A DNA stretch of 64,000 nt from Arctopsyche grandis (taxonomy: Eukaryota > Arthropoda > Insecta > Trichoptera > Hydropsychidae), in contig NC_135357.1 in the NCBI RefSeq assembly GCF_051622035.1, forward strand, positions 32,406,191 to 32,470,190. Reading direction: 5' to 3'. The position numbers and the translations under genes are program-made. Positions 21,746 through 32,635 of the stretch are shown here, piece after piece. The notes beneath the pieces are model-generated. The model was not told the DNA's origin, searched no databases, and saw only the letters and a list, made by a program, of their open reading frames with translations. How positions within the stretch are numbered: the first letter of the stretch is position 1; each line of letters opens with the position of its first letter.

Positions 21746-23263
21746 GTATTATAAAATCTTTTAAGCGTTTTGTAATTATATTGTTCGTGAAATATTTGCT
21801 GAACAGAAATCTTATAGCATTACTGAAAGCGTTTTTGTTTGAATTTATAAGAAAATTTGTTCTTTTGTTTCTTTTTTTTTTCATTGTTGATTTTTTTATT
21901 AGAAGATTCATTAATTTGTAGAAATCAGCCCCTTAAATTAATTAAAATATTTCTCAACATACAATTGGACAACAGGTCAAGTATGAATAGTATGCATAGA
22001 TTTAATAACTTTTTTTTTATTCTATTAATGCTTCGTAAGTCTACTTTTTTTCTTTACGTTTCAATTAAGAGGACTTTTTTGTATCTCTTACCTCTTATCC
22101 GATCGTTTTTTTTTTTAGTTCTTTCGGATATTTTAATTTTCTTCCTTTTTATCATTTTTACATACCTCCTTTACGTTTCACTTACGATTACAATTCAGGA
22201 AAAAGTTTGCCTCTTATCCGATCGTTTCCATACTTTGCCATATTGCTCATTTTGGTCATCAATGTAAGTAAATATGTAGATCCTCCGCCATTGCGATAGA
22301 GATAAAATATCGTTTGGTAGTCATTAATTTTATACATAGATGGCGGTAGTAATTTATTCTATTAATGCTTCGTAAGTCTACTTAGTTTGAACTGTATATT
22401 TATTTTATGTATATAAATAGGCTGGTAGCATTTGTTTACTTTATAGAGGCTAATCACGTGACTTTTATAAACTAGCCAAAATGAGATTTTTCAAAATCGA
22501 TAGCCAATTCATCTGAAATCTCAGTTAAATATTAATTAACTTCTGGAACAAAACAAACTACTAGATTCTTTCTAAACTGTTGTCGCACTTTTGTTCCTAA
22601 AAGCAGGGGCCGATGGAAAGTTGGAAAGTCAATTAAGTATGAACAAAAATAAATTTATTTTGTCTGCATTTTAGCTACGATACATTAGAATCCGCCCTCT
22701 ATTTCGCAATGCACCTGTGGCAAGCTGCACACGCTGGGAAATATTCTCCTTTGACATTTTAATTCTGTACATTATGATCACAATAAGTTATAGCGAAAAG
22801 CCGTATAAAGAGAGGTATAGACGGTGTGAGTGTATGTATTTACATTAACTTGTTAATATTTAAATTCAAGAGAACCGAAAACCGGAACTGAACCGATATT
22901 TATTTATTTTATTTATTTATTTATTTAATATACAAGTATACCACAGTGTCTTTACAGGTCACCCCAATATGATACTGTAGCCAGACATATTACTATAGAC
23001 AGAATATTTCCGTACGCTGCCCAACTGTCCGAAATTATATGCGAACCAGGCAGTATATGTCGGAGTATTTCATCAGGTAAAAGTCGAGTTAATTCAGGGC
23101 ACGGCAATACTATTGACATCGCAAAGAGTAACCAATCACAGGAAGGAGTGGGTCGACCGAGCCTCGCTCCCGAGCCTAGAGGGTCCGCCCTGTCGAGAAT
23201 TCAGACTTTTACCATAATTACTATTGTTTTTTATGATAATGTATAAATGTATTTTTGTCTGTG
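21746..23263. other. AT-rich region, no gene seen
   Basis: Contains T-rich low-complexity sequence (21860-22260) in which TTCTATTAATGCTTCGTAAG and CTCTTATCCGATCGTTT each occur twice (22020/22358 and 22088/22211), hinting at local duplication. The open frame here is a T-run artefact. Confidence 0.5.
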
Positions 23264-24330
23264 TATATGTTACACCGAATCCGTGAAATTGTCTATTACA
23301 CGCATTCGGCAAGAGAATGCGTGAAAAATGCAAGCACGTTGCCCAGTTCACGGATTCGGCAAATTCTTTGGCGAATGCGTGTATTCGGCATGAATTTGTC
23401 TGCTTAAAGCGTGGAGTCGGCAAATAGACAGCAGCGCTCTGGTGTTTGTTTCAGAACTGGACAGCGTGGACAAGTGTCAAAGTGACAGCTGAGTTTTGGT
23501 GCCATCTTATCGATTCCCGATAAATCATCACCAGCGATATCGTTGCTCTTCAGATCATGTACGGGCACTACGGAATCATCACTCCGTCCCCAAAATTGTG
23601 AATTGGGCTTCTGAATCTCTCACATTCAGAACACCAATTCGTGAGGCTTTTTTCGCTTTAAACGCCTCTGCTGGTGAGTTGTGTCCAATAGCTGCCACGC
23701 TTCTATGTTAGGGTGACGGTGCAGTCTCAACTCGTGCCTCCCGGCGCATTCTCGGATGACTTCTTTTACTTTTTTGATTTTAAGGTCCTTGTGGATCTCT
23801 TCATTTGTGACGAAGCGATATGCATCGGTGATAATCCTCAAAAACTGGTTTTGACATCTTTGCATTTTTTCGATATTGGATGGCTTACTGCATCCCCACA
23901 GTTGTATGCCATATGTCCATATTGGCTTCACGATTGCCTGGTATATCAGTTTTTTGCATTGTAGGTCTAATTTGGAGTGTCTTCCTATTAGCCAATGCAT
24001 TTCTCTTTGTTTAATTCGAATCTGTTATATATTTTTTTTAATGTGATGCCTCCACGTAAGCCTTGAGTCAAGATGCAGTCCTAAATATTTAGCTGACAAA
24101 GCTTGTGGAACTTGGATTCCGTTTATGAAAGTCTGAATGAGGATGTTTAATTTACATATTATTATGTATAATATGACTACATACATATGTTTCGATCATC
24201 TCATATAACTTATATATAAATTAATGCATATTTTATATGTAGTAAAATTTGTAGGGCTGTTAAGTTAAAATGTTAAATAACTCGTTTGCCACTTCTAATA
24301 GACAATTTCACGGATTCGGTGTAACATATA
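23264..24330. repeat. Pair of perfect 35-bp inverted repeats enclosing a Jockey fragment
   Basis: 23264-23298 (TATATGTTACACCGAATCCG ...) and 24296-24330 are exact reverse complements, 1.07 kb apart. Between them on the left are several ATTCGGCAA/GCATTCGGC variants (23300-23425), and then a retrotransposon fragment. Looks like a terminal-inverted-repeat element that received the insertion. Confidence 0.75.
23618..24135 (-). pseudogene. Jockey-clade non-LTR reverse transcriptase, 3' fragment
   Basis: The minus strand encodes AKYLGLHLDSRLTWRHHIKK, a stop, then MHWLIGRHSKLDLQCKKLIY and KPIWTYGIQLWGCSKPSNIE, ending NIEAWQLLDTTHQQRRLKRK plus KPHELVF. YLGLHLD-RLTW and PIWTYGIQLWG are classic for the C-terminal end of Jockey-type reverse transcriptases. 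The catalytic palm (FADD-type) is not present, so the copy is 5'-truncated, and an in-frame stop lies near 24020. Confidence 0.85.
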
Positions 24331-25481
24331 TACAAATGTTTATATTTATTTTTCTTTCTCTTTTTTCTTTTATAAGTCATTCCCTTCTTTGTTGTTTTTT
24401 TATAATTTGTAATTATTATTATTATTAGTTGTTTGTGTTATATGTATATATATATATTTTGTTTTTGTTATGTCTAATTTCTTTAGTTATTATTTTGTTT
24501 CTTTTCTTTTATCTTATATTTTTGACCATTGTGGCGCATTAGGAATTCCTGTAATGCTACAAACTTTAAATAAATAAATAAATTATTGAAGAGACGAATT
24601 GAAGAGACCTGAGTGTCCGGAGATGGGTCACCCCTCGTCAACGTTGTCACCTGTGGTCGCACACCGCACCTGTGCGCACCTCCACTTCCGGTAGGCCGCG
24701 CCTTGAACCTGCAGGGTCATAACTTCGACACAAAACAAAACGACCATCCACCCATCTATGTAACAAACAAAGCAGCAGCAGCAGCAGCAGCAGCATCAGA
24801 GTCCGCGATGGGTGCCCCCCAGGATGGGTGTTCGCCAGATTTGGGTCGTGTGGACTTTCACCTGCCGTCGAGGTTTCGCCCGTTAAAAATTAGTGTGGGA
24901 CCGTGAAAGTCCACCGTCGAAATCCGAAGACAATGACTTCATCCACGTGACGGATAATGATCTCTGACCGTCGAATTAACGCGGCAAAATAACGCGCCGT
25001 TCGTTTGATGAATTGCTCGAGATTCCCACGGCAGATACACGCGAGAGGTCGAACCGCTCGATTTCACTCATGGCTGCAGTGCATATCTTCTACATGGTGT
25101 TCAATTTTGAATTTCAGTATGCGTGTGTGAGCTGTGGCGTTGGCTATTGAGGCGTTAAGAATGGGGGAAGTGTGTTGATAAAAAATATGTTTCAGGTTGG
25201 GGTGTTGAACTTTGAAGCTTTTACCGGTGTTGAAGGGATTGAGTGCTTGTTTTAAGTGCGTTTTTAGGGTAGTTGCTTATCCGTGACATGAGTTTTACTG
25301 CCGCGGAATGGGTATATGTATGTATGTATGTATGTGCTACTAGTTGTTTCTTGATACCTATGTACTTATCTTTAGGAGAATATTCGAGCAAGATTTGTTG
25401 ACAAGTATCAAAATTTTCTTAAAGGTAATTAATATATTTATTTTATTTTTTATTTCTACATACATACTTTTTTCCGGTCTC
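24331..25481. other. Unique region with a GC-rich, poly-Ala-capable patch
   Basis: 24600-24960 is GC-rich and contains (AGC)8 at about 24772-24795. An open frame through it ends at 24906. It might be a first exon of an unseen gene, but no matching downstream exon was recognised. The rest shows only (TATG)n at about 25315-25335. Confidence 0.35.
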
Positions 25482-25760
25482 CGTGACGAGACAGAATGCT
25501 AAATTACAGAAAACGCAAATATCGGACGGCAAAGATCGAAAGTTGAAAGGTCTTAAGTCGAAAGATCAAAAAAAAATTGGTGCATGGTAAACGGTACATA
25601 CATACTGACTTAATTTGCGCGAGCAGGATACAACAGGAACAAGTGGAACAGGCTTTTCCTCCCGTATTAATGTGCGCGCGCAGAATACGGGAGGAAAAGC
25701 ATGTGATCTTTGCCTTCCGATATTTGCATTTTCTGTCATTTAACATTCTGTCTCGTCACG
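25482..25760. mobile_element. Palindromic MITE with 56-bp inverted ends
   Basis: 25482-25537 and 25705-25760 are inverted repeats with about four mismatches (outer end CGTGACGAGACAGAATG). A second perfect hairpin lies inside, 25652-25668 against 25684-25700 (GCTTTTCCTCCCGTATT). No coding. Class not assigned, and no clear target duplication seen. Confidence 0.75.
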
Positions 25761-25810
25761 TAGACCCACTTCTTTCATGCAGATATACAAATTTATTTTT
25801 TTTACTTATG

Positions 25811-26236
25811 TATATACCAGGATGGCCTTACAGTTAAACACCAATGCGCATTCCTGGCCAATTACAAACAATGCAGCATTTTTTATTACAAGTCGTTGAA
25901 TTATGGAGACACTGAAAAACAAATTAACGAGACATCTATGAATTGTACATACATTTGTATTGTACAGTAATCAATTAATCATACTCAAAATAGTGGTTAC
26001 ATAGTAGGTAGGAAGGCTTTTTAGCCAATTTTAATCGGGAACCGTTTCAACAATGAAATCAGAAAAATTGGCAAACTCTGATAGGAAACGATATACCTGG
26101 AGTCACAAATATCCAAGTCTGACCAGCAGCACTACAGATGAAAAATTCTTTTCAATCGAGGTCAGTTCATAGAATCGAACCCGGGGCCTCTCGGTGTTAA
26201 GCAGAAGCTTTGCGATCAAGCTATGCTGCTGGCTAC
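25811..26236 (-). mobile_element. SINE, full length, downstream half of a dimer
   Basis: Minus strand: GGTAGCCAGCAGCATAGCTT, GGCCCCGGGTTCGATTC (B box), the conserved body, and the hairpin tail CCAGGAATGCGCATTGG ... CATCCTGG. Its head is joined through TATATTTGGTAT to the tail of the copy at 26240-26410. Confidence 0.85.
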
Positions 26237-26239
26237 CAT

Positions 26240-26745
26240 ACCAAATATACCAGGAAGGCCTAACAGGTAAACCCCAATGCGCCTTCCTGGTCAATTACAA
26301 ACAATGCAGCATTTTTATTACACAAGTCGCTGAATTACGAGACACTGAATAACTCGCAAATTAACGAGATATCTATGAATTTGAACATAATTTTTTATTG
26401 TGTATTTTATTGAAATTATATTTCAAGTGAAAATATACATATTTTCACTGACGTTTCAATGAAATCATAACCAGTTACATTTTCAGGATTGATTTTATTA
26501 ATTTAAGATTATATTGTTAGGGTTGGCATTATTTAAGGGTTAGGATAGGTTAAGTTAAGTAAGGGTTGGCCCTATTCATTTGAGATTGGGTAGTTAGGGT
26601 TAAATTTATACATTTAAACGTTTTAAATTCATTGTTTGATACATTTTCACTACTTGAATTTGTGTAAATATATTTTCACTTGAAATATGCTTTCACTGTA
26701 ACATATACATATAATCATATAGTGGTGACATAGTAGGTATTTACA
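26240..26745 (-). mobile_element. SINE tail half, interrupted by a MITE
   Basis: Hairpin tail and CTCGTTAATTTGCGAG block at 26240-26410, then, after the insertion 26411-26716, the next SINE stretch ATAGTGGTGACATAGTAGGTA at 26717-26740. The head is absent. Confidence 0.75.
26411..26716. mobile_element. MITE inserted in a SINE
   Basis: Inverted CAAGTGAAAATATA (26419) and TATATTTTCACTTG (about 26668), with further TTTCACTG pairs and a TTAGGG/GGTTAAGTTAAG core. Relative of the 1069-1612 element. Confidence 0.6.
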
Positions 26746-27221
26746 TTATTCCACACTATTCCAATCGTTTTTTCTATTTTCGCCACCCTCTCGCTATGTC
26801 AGATTTTAATTGTTTAAACGCCTATAACTTTTTCTTTTTTCACTCTATATTTTATTGAGTTTGCGGTTCCGTTTTACGAACTCAAAATTCGTGTTTCATA
26901 TTTTGAAATATTTACATTAATAAAATTTTAATATGAAATACGAAAGTTGTTGATATTATTAATTTATTTTTGGAATACGTATATATTTTATATTAATGGA
27001 AATTTATATTTTTTAAACGATAACAGTAATTGTCAACGTCATATTATGGCCAGCAAAACTTACAGTAATATTGTTAAAGACCTTGCACTGAATTATAGTG
27101 TAATAATATTATGTATATCTATGTATGTAGTTAATTAAAAAAAATAAAGAAATTATTTTACGTCCTTACAATGTTACAACACGTTGCACGAATGCGACAG
27201 TATGCTCAACATTGGATCGAC
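26746..27221. other. AT-rich region, no gene seen
   Basis: No recognised repeat or exon. Confidence 0.4.
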
Positions 27222-27420
27222 TATAGCCACCCTTTAGTAATCAGTAGAGATCGGACCGGAAGCGTGCCGTTCATTATAAATTGTTGCTGTGCTTTGTTCA
27301 ATTTTATGAAGAACCTTTTTTTTGCACTCTAGCTTTGTAAATATACCCAAAACGCCCCGATTCCTGGAAAAAGCACGCTTCCTATCCGCCCTTTAGTAAT
27401 CAGTAACATTTGAAATCGAA
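27222..27420. repeat. Dispersed repeat family R (CCGCCCTTTAGTAATCAGTA / AACGCCC)
   Basis: The block CCGCCCTTTAGTAATCAGTA occurs at both ends (about 27227 and 27388) and encloses a GTGCTTTGTTCA, AAAAAAGGTTC and GCGTTTTGGGT-like core in reverse. Related cores are at 30836-30945, 43715-43895 and 47775-47965. No coding. Confidence 0.5.
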
Positions 27421-27579
27421 CACCTTAGGTAAAACTTTTGATTGTAAGATGATGATAACATCTAACAGTCTTTTAGGATCACAAATCGATACTTCAATGA
27501 TGCTATTGGATTAAAAATAGTCCAAAATTACACCAACCAGTTTATAAAAATTTATTAACATGCTAATAATGGTGCTTAC

Positions 27580-28500
27580 GGACTAAACCAACGACGATTT
27601 TGGGCCAACCTTTTAACCAGCAGTAGCGTACAAAATATCGAAATAAAAATTAAATTTTAAAATTGAAATTAAATATCAAAATCAAGCTAAAGAGCGAGAT
27701 TGAGCTAAAATTAGATCATCGTTGATGTTTTGAATTACAACAATGTTTTGAATTACGACGATACCGCATTTAAAACCAGAGAAATATTATAATTTCTCTG
27801 CGTACGAGCGAAAAAAAATATTGTTAAAGTCGTCACGAAGATGTTACTGTATTTCCACTTGGATGATCGATAAAAAAAAAACAATTCATAAAAAAACGCG
27901 GTGTCGTATGTCGGTGATTTGTCAAAGGGTTTTTTTTCTTTCGTCGAAATAAAATTAATAATCACACATTATCCGATAAATTTTACCTCTGAAATGATTT
28001 AATTACTTGATTTATTTCGACGAGAGAAACAATTGAAGAATAAAAAAATCCGTTTGATGTGACCGACAACACCCCGGGTTAGCAAAAATCGTTGGATCAC
28101 CTATACTAATACATGATATATTCTCAGTAACTGCGCATTACGGGGAGGTAAAAATAATAATTCTTTGATTTTTTTTCGGTCTTAGTGCGTATCTTCGTAA
28201 GTCAAAACATCTTCGACAAACAAAAGTCGAGGATTACCTGTATGTGATTGTTGATGATCTAATTTTAGGTTAATCTCGAAAATTTATTTAAATTGTGCAT
28301 GTTCTGTTTTAACTTCAATATTTAATTTTAATTTTAATATTTGGATTATAATTTTATTTTGATACTTGAATTTAATTTTAATATAATAATAATAGTTTTA
28401 ATTTTGATATTTAATTTCAATTTTTAAATTTAATTTTTATTTCGATATTTTGTACGCTACTGGTTTTAAAAGTTGGCCTGTGGGCCGTTCGTTGGCTTGG
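27580..28500. mobile_element. DNA element with long (over 120 bp) terminal inverted repeats
   Basis: Left arm from about 27580 (GGCCAACCTTTTAA, CAGTAGCGTACAAAATATCG, then GAGATTGAGCTAAAATTAGA to about 27735) is matched in reverse complement by 28245-28500 (ATCTAATTTTAGGTTAATCTC ... CGATATTTTGTACGCTACTG). Borders are approximate. The 500-bp interior has no recognisable transposase. Confidence 0.65.
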
Positions 28501-28975
28501 TGCGTACGCACCATAAGACACTCGTCTTCCACAAAAACAACTGAAATCCCGTTGAATGGAATATAATACACTCGAGATTAAATTTAACCGGTGTGCATTG
28601 GTCGTGTTTGATCGCGTTTCGACCCGCGCCGACATGACATGGGTGTAGTGACCTCGAGCAATCGACCGTTCTCCGATGGCGCGCTTTTCGGTCAAATTAA
28701 AATCAAAATATGGCGAACAATCGCCGCAGATTCTCACGCAGCGCGCGCTAACTGTAATTTATGTGATTTTAATGGGGGATTTGCCCCCACCCCTGCTCAT
28801 TTTAAAACAATCGCCGCTCTGTTGGGGACCCTGCCCCAATTGAGAAACTCGAAATTTGAACCGTTTTTGTGTAAGATAACTGCACAAAATAAAAACATTC
28901 ATAGCTTACCGACTGAAACTTATTAAATACATTTTATTTTCGGTTCTCAACTGTATGTATTCACTGGTGTTGTGA
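28501..28975. other. GC-rich patch without a recognised gene
   Basis: 28590-28830 is GC-rich on both strands with short open frames, and TTTGCCCCCACCCCTG then GGGGACCCTGCCCC. Could be repeat-derived. Confidence 0.35.
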
Positions 28976-29352
28976 CCATAGATCTAGAATAGACTAGATA
29001 TGGCATTACATACAAATTTCGTTGGAGATCTTGTCGCCACTAACTGAGGGGTGCGGGGGGTTTAACTAGCGGGGGGAAGTTGGAGAAAAAAAGGTTTTTT
29101 TCCCTACGACGCAGCGGTCGGCGTTTTTTTCACTTTCCCCCGCTAGTTAAACCCCCCGCACCCCTCAGTTAGTGACGAAAAGATGAAAAGATCTCCGCAT
29201 ATCTATCGACAAGATCTCCGCAATCGACCTTTCCTACATAGAAGCTACTAACCTACTGAGAGAAAAGTGTGCATGCGCCATGTATTTTGCATGCGCCAAA
29301 AGGGAGACCAGTATAAACCGTGAGGGCGGATCTATGTATTATACATCTATGG
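28976..29352. mobile_element. Palindromic P-like MITE with 6- to 8-bp target duplication
   Basis: Ends CCATAGATCTAGAATA and TATTATACATCTATGG are inverted repeats. TTGTGA (TTGTGACC if the element is cut 2 bp in) flanks both sides. Inside, 29035-29080 and 29131-29176 form a GC-rich inverted repeat around CTAACTGAGGGGTGCGGGG. Same ends and inner sequence as the THAP-bearing element at 14326-15102. Confidence 0.8.
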
Positions 29353-29431
29353 TTGTGACCGCTGAAATATCATGCACCACACTGTGGCGTGAAGCATTTT
29401 TAATTGTTCTTAATTAAATTATTGGATATTT

Positions 29432-29735
29432 GTGATTCCAGGTCGATCGTTTCCTATCAGAGTTTGCCAATTTTTATTCTGATTTCATTGTTGAAACGGT
29501 TCCTGATTAAAATTGGCCGAAAAACCTTCCTACCTACTATGTCATCACTATTTGAGTATGATTAATGTACAATAAATAAGTTTGTGTACAATTCATAGAT
29601 GTCTCGTTAATTTGCGAGTTTTCAGTGTCTCGTAATTCAACGACTTGTGTAATAAAATGATGTATTGTTTGTAATTGGCCAGGAAGGCGCATTGGGGTTT
29701 ACCTGTAAGGCCTTCCTGGTATATACATATGTAAA
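29432..29735 (+). mobile_element. SINE, head-truncated
   Basis: Starts TTCCAGGTCGATCGTTTCC, keeps the full body and the hairpin tail CCAGGAAGGCGCATTGGGG ... GCCTTCCTGG, then TATATACATATG and an A-rich tail. The tRNA-like head is missing, as expected for 5' truncation. Confidence 0.85.
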
Positions 29736-29755
29736 AAATAAATAAACTCATTACT

Positions 29756-30165
29756 GTTGGAATTTAAGTCAGTAATCACCATCGACTCCGCAAGTGACAG
29801 TTAGTCATCACCATCGACTCCGAGAGTGACAGTCATCACCACCAAGACTCCGAGAGTGGTAGTCATCACTAAAGAGCGGACCTAGAGCGCGCTGTTCATT
29901 GTTCACATGTTGTAAATGCTTTGTAAAAAAGGTTTGGCAAACCTTTAACAATGCATTTACAACATTTGAACAATAAACGGCCCCCTCAGGGTCCGGCCTT
30001 TAGTCATCACCATCAAGACTCCGAGAATGGTAGTCGATACAATCGAGACTCCAAGAGTAGCAGTCAACACATTAGCAGCAGAACAAAGTTAAATAGTGAA
30101 GCAAAACAGTTATACGTATCTCATTTAAATTCTCCGTTCCATAATTAAATTCTACCAATAATATA
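29756..30165 (+). repeat. Degenerate tandem repeat (CATCACCATCGACTCCGAGA) split by a hairpin
   Basis: Units of about 33 bp containing TCATCACCA and GACTCCGAGAGT recur at 29775-29870 and again at 30000-30050. Ends GTTGGAATTTAA (29757) and TTAAATTCTACCAA (about 30147) are inverted, so it may be an old LTR. The 29895-29990 hairpin interrupts it. Confidence 0.45.
29895..29990. mobile_element. Small hairpin element (fold-back)
   Basis: TTGTTCACATGTTGTAAATG ... GGTTTG pairs with CAAACC ... CATTTACAACATTTGAACAA. The same hairpin recurs at 48438-48505 next to a SINE head, so it is mobile or carried by another repeat. Confidence 0.55.
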
Positions 30166-30189
30166 GTAAATGTAACGCTTTAACAATAA

Positions 30190-30596
30190 TGTAGCATATG
30201 TTAAAAGGAGCCGCCTTCATAATTGGTATTCGAGGATTATCTCCATGCTTAAGTGCTATCGGCTAACAATGGAGACCCCCCGAATGGACTTAGTGGTCGG
30301 TAACAGCACCCTGCTACTTCCCACTAGAGTTCTCATAACTTACAACGCGAAAGCGTGGGACTGCATGTTGAGACCTTGGCACTGCATATCTAGTACGTGA
30401 CTATAACAATAGATAAACAAACGCGTCGAGGAAGATGCAGTGAGCGATCTGCCCTTTAAAAGCAGGTACTTAGGCCATATGAAGGCATTCTGGACGGAGC
30501 ACTGGCAGTGCGTGGATCTCCTTAATCACCCAATAAATGCTGTGAAGCGACTTTGGGATTTTATTTGGATCCTCCACCCACCCCTACGCAACACTA
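30190..30596 (-). mobile_element. LTR-like repeat, copy 3, diverged
   Basis: Reverse complement of the 7163 and 17487 repeats: CCTCCACCCACCCCTACGCA at the right end, then CACTGGCAGTGCGT, CTTAGGCCATA and GAGGATTATCTCCATGC in reversed order. A second partial end lies at 30670-30703. Confidence 0.6.
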
Positions 30597-30835
30597 CCAA
30601 TGAAAAGTTTACTCCTCATGGTTACAGTTTGGACCTATAGCAATTTTCCTCATTGCAAAGCCTATAAGTTTATTTGGATCCTCTACCCACCCCTACGCAA
30701 AAATACTATTGGAAAATATAAAATGGCATACAAGAGCAGTTTCATTTCATTGATTATCTCATATCTTGATTTTAATAAACTAGAAATATAAACGAAATAA
30801 AAATACCATTATCATAGTAGTTTTGGGTAACCGGC

Positions 30836-30945
30836 TAAATAGTAGAGCGCGGATAGAGACCGTGCTTTTTCCAGAAATCGGGGCGGTTTGGCTCTATTTA
30901 CAAAGTAAAGTGCTTTTCCATAGTGCAAAGGATGCACCCTACAAA
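30836..30945. repeat. Dispersed repeat family R, partial
   Basis: GTGCTTTTTCCAGAAATCGG, GGCTCTATTTACAAAG: same core as 27330 (reversed), 43725 and 47785. Confidence 0.5.
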
Positions 30946-31709
30946 CAAGGATCATGTTATATAAGGTGTTGATTATGATGACCTCTCATACATATGTATG
31001 CGTTTAATGACACGCAGATAACTGTACAGTGCAATAAGACAATGCTTCGGTTCCCGTGATTAAATTCTTCGTCCTTGACTTTGGACGAGGGGATTCATAC
31101 ATACATACATAGGGGAGAGTGGGGTGCGTTGCAACGTTGCTTGCCGAGCAATACATACTTCCGGTTCTCACGGCTTCATCGCACCTCATTTCGAATTCAT
31201 TAACTAACCGTAATGACGAACAGCTAGAGCGAGCAGATTTATGGCGAACGAACTCGCACAACTGGATGCCCGTGATATAAATCTCAATTAAATGCTGTAA
31301 TTATAATTGCACTGGCGGAGAGCGTCAGTGCAAAAAAGGTATAAAATCTATATAAAAAAAGTTGGTGTTGTTACGTGGAAATTAAGCTATAATTATTATT
31401 ACCGTAGAAATTGTATCGAGTTAAATAAAGCTGGTGTCTGAAGAAATTTTCGTGTTATTTTTTTAGTACAAATTTATATAGATATAAAGATGGATTTACA
31501 TACATATATCGGAGAAGGAATAATTTGAAATCTTTTATCTTTGAACTTCTGCTTTTGAAGTTTGGTTTAAATGCAGCTTTTTTGCAGTGGCGTAGTCTCT
31601 ACCAACTTACCCAACTTTGGTTAATTCATAATACATATTAAAGCGTTTAGTTTATTGCTAACTAGTGTAGTGCTCGTTGAAATTTCAACGGGTTGTTTCG
31701 GAAACAAAT
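30946..31709. other. Region without recognised gene
   Basis: AT-rich with a GC-richer patch at 31070-31260. A CAGTGGCGTAG motif at about 31585 resembles a hAT end, without a partner. Confidence 0.35.
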
Positions 31710-31895
31710 TGATTTTGATTTTTAAATGCTTTTTATTATTACTAAATTATGTTCACAATCTTTCTTATATCTTTTTTAATAGCTACTGATCTACTGATCA
31801 TTTTCTATTTTACAATTTTAATTTATTTTGTTAGTAATCATAGTATTATATTATTCTAATGTTAATGTACAGCATAATAGGAAACCTATATACAC
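31710..31895 (+). repeat. Dispersed 180-bp repeat (copy 1 of 3)
   Basis: TGATTTTTAAATGCTTTTTA ... AATAGCTACTGATCTACTGA ... GATCATAGTATTATATTATT. Close copies at 59635-59795 and 60170-60345. Here it leads into the minisatellite at 31934. Class unknown. Confidence 0.7.
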
Positions 31896-31933
31896 GATTT
31901 AAAATAAAGTTACAATACGTATAATAATAATTA

Positions 31934-32415
31934 ATCGGATTCGGAACTGAAACAGAAATAGAGTTTTGGGAATCGGAACTGACCAAAATTTGGGAATCGG
32001 AATTGAAGTAGGAATCGGAAACCAGAACTAAAACAGGAGTCGAAAATAGAAATTGAAGCAGAAATCGGGAAACTAAAAAAATTAATCCGGGTCCGGAACT
32101 GATAAAGGAATTGGGATCCAGAACTGAAACAATGAAACAGGAATTCCTGTTTCAGTTCTGCATCCGGATCCGGAACTGAAAAAGGAACCCGGAACTGAAA
32201 CAGAATAAAAAATCCGGAACAGGATATGAAAAAAGAATCCGGTTCCGGAACTGAAAAAGGAATAGGGATCAGGAACTGAATAAAAAATCCGAAACAGGAT
32301 ATGAAAAAGGAATCCGGTTCCGGAACTGAAAAAGGAATAGGGATCAGGAACTGAAAAAGGAATAGGGATCCAGCACTGAAACACGAATCCGGATCCGGAA
32401 CTCAAAAAGGAATCG
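31934..32415. repeat. Minisatellite, GGAACTGAAA / GGAATCCGGATCC units
   Basis: Variable units of about 20-25 bp such as CCGGAACTGAAAAAGGAAT, with larger higher-order repeats near 32215-32345. It is open on the minus strand only because the unit lacks stops. It is followed at 32440-32512 by ACGTCACGGATT and the AAGAGACT/TATATAATTTTGAAAGA end of repeat family X. Confidence 0.8.
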
Positions 32416-32439
32416 ATATCGTCGTCATAGAAAATTATT

Positions 32440-32512
32440 TTTTTTCGATAACGTCACGGATTCTACCACCCAAACCTTACAGAGTCTCTTTCAAAATTAT
32501 ATATTAGATTAA
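32440..32512 (-). mobile_element. End of repeat family X
   Basis: AGAGTCTCTTTCAAAATTAT and ATATTAGATT match the conserved end of the family. The other end is not seen; 31710-32512 may be one long copy. Confidence 0.5.
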
Positions 32513-32635
32513 TGCTCTTGGAAGTCCATAAAACATCCGCCACCTATGCTGCATGCTCTGATTCACCTTTTTCGCCAACAGGGAATTTTTTTAGGGTAAT
32601 TATTTAGGTTAAATTATTATCGTATTTTTAAACAT

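Noticed and set aside
21857-22267. 136-codon Phe/Leu-rich frame resembling a membrane protein
   Set aside because: It is produced by T-runs in AT-rich DNA, with no splice context and internal local duplication.
32082-32405. 107-codon repetitive minus-strand frame
   Set aside because: It is a by-product of the GGAACTGAAA minisatellite, whose unit happens to lack stops.
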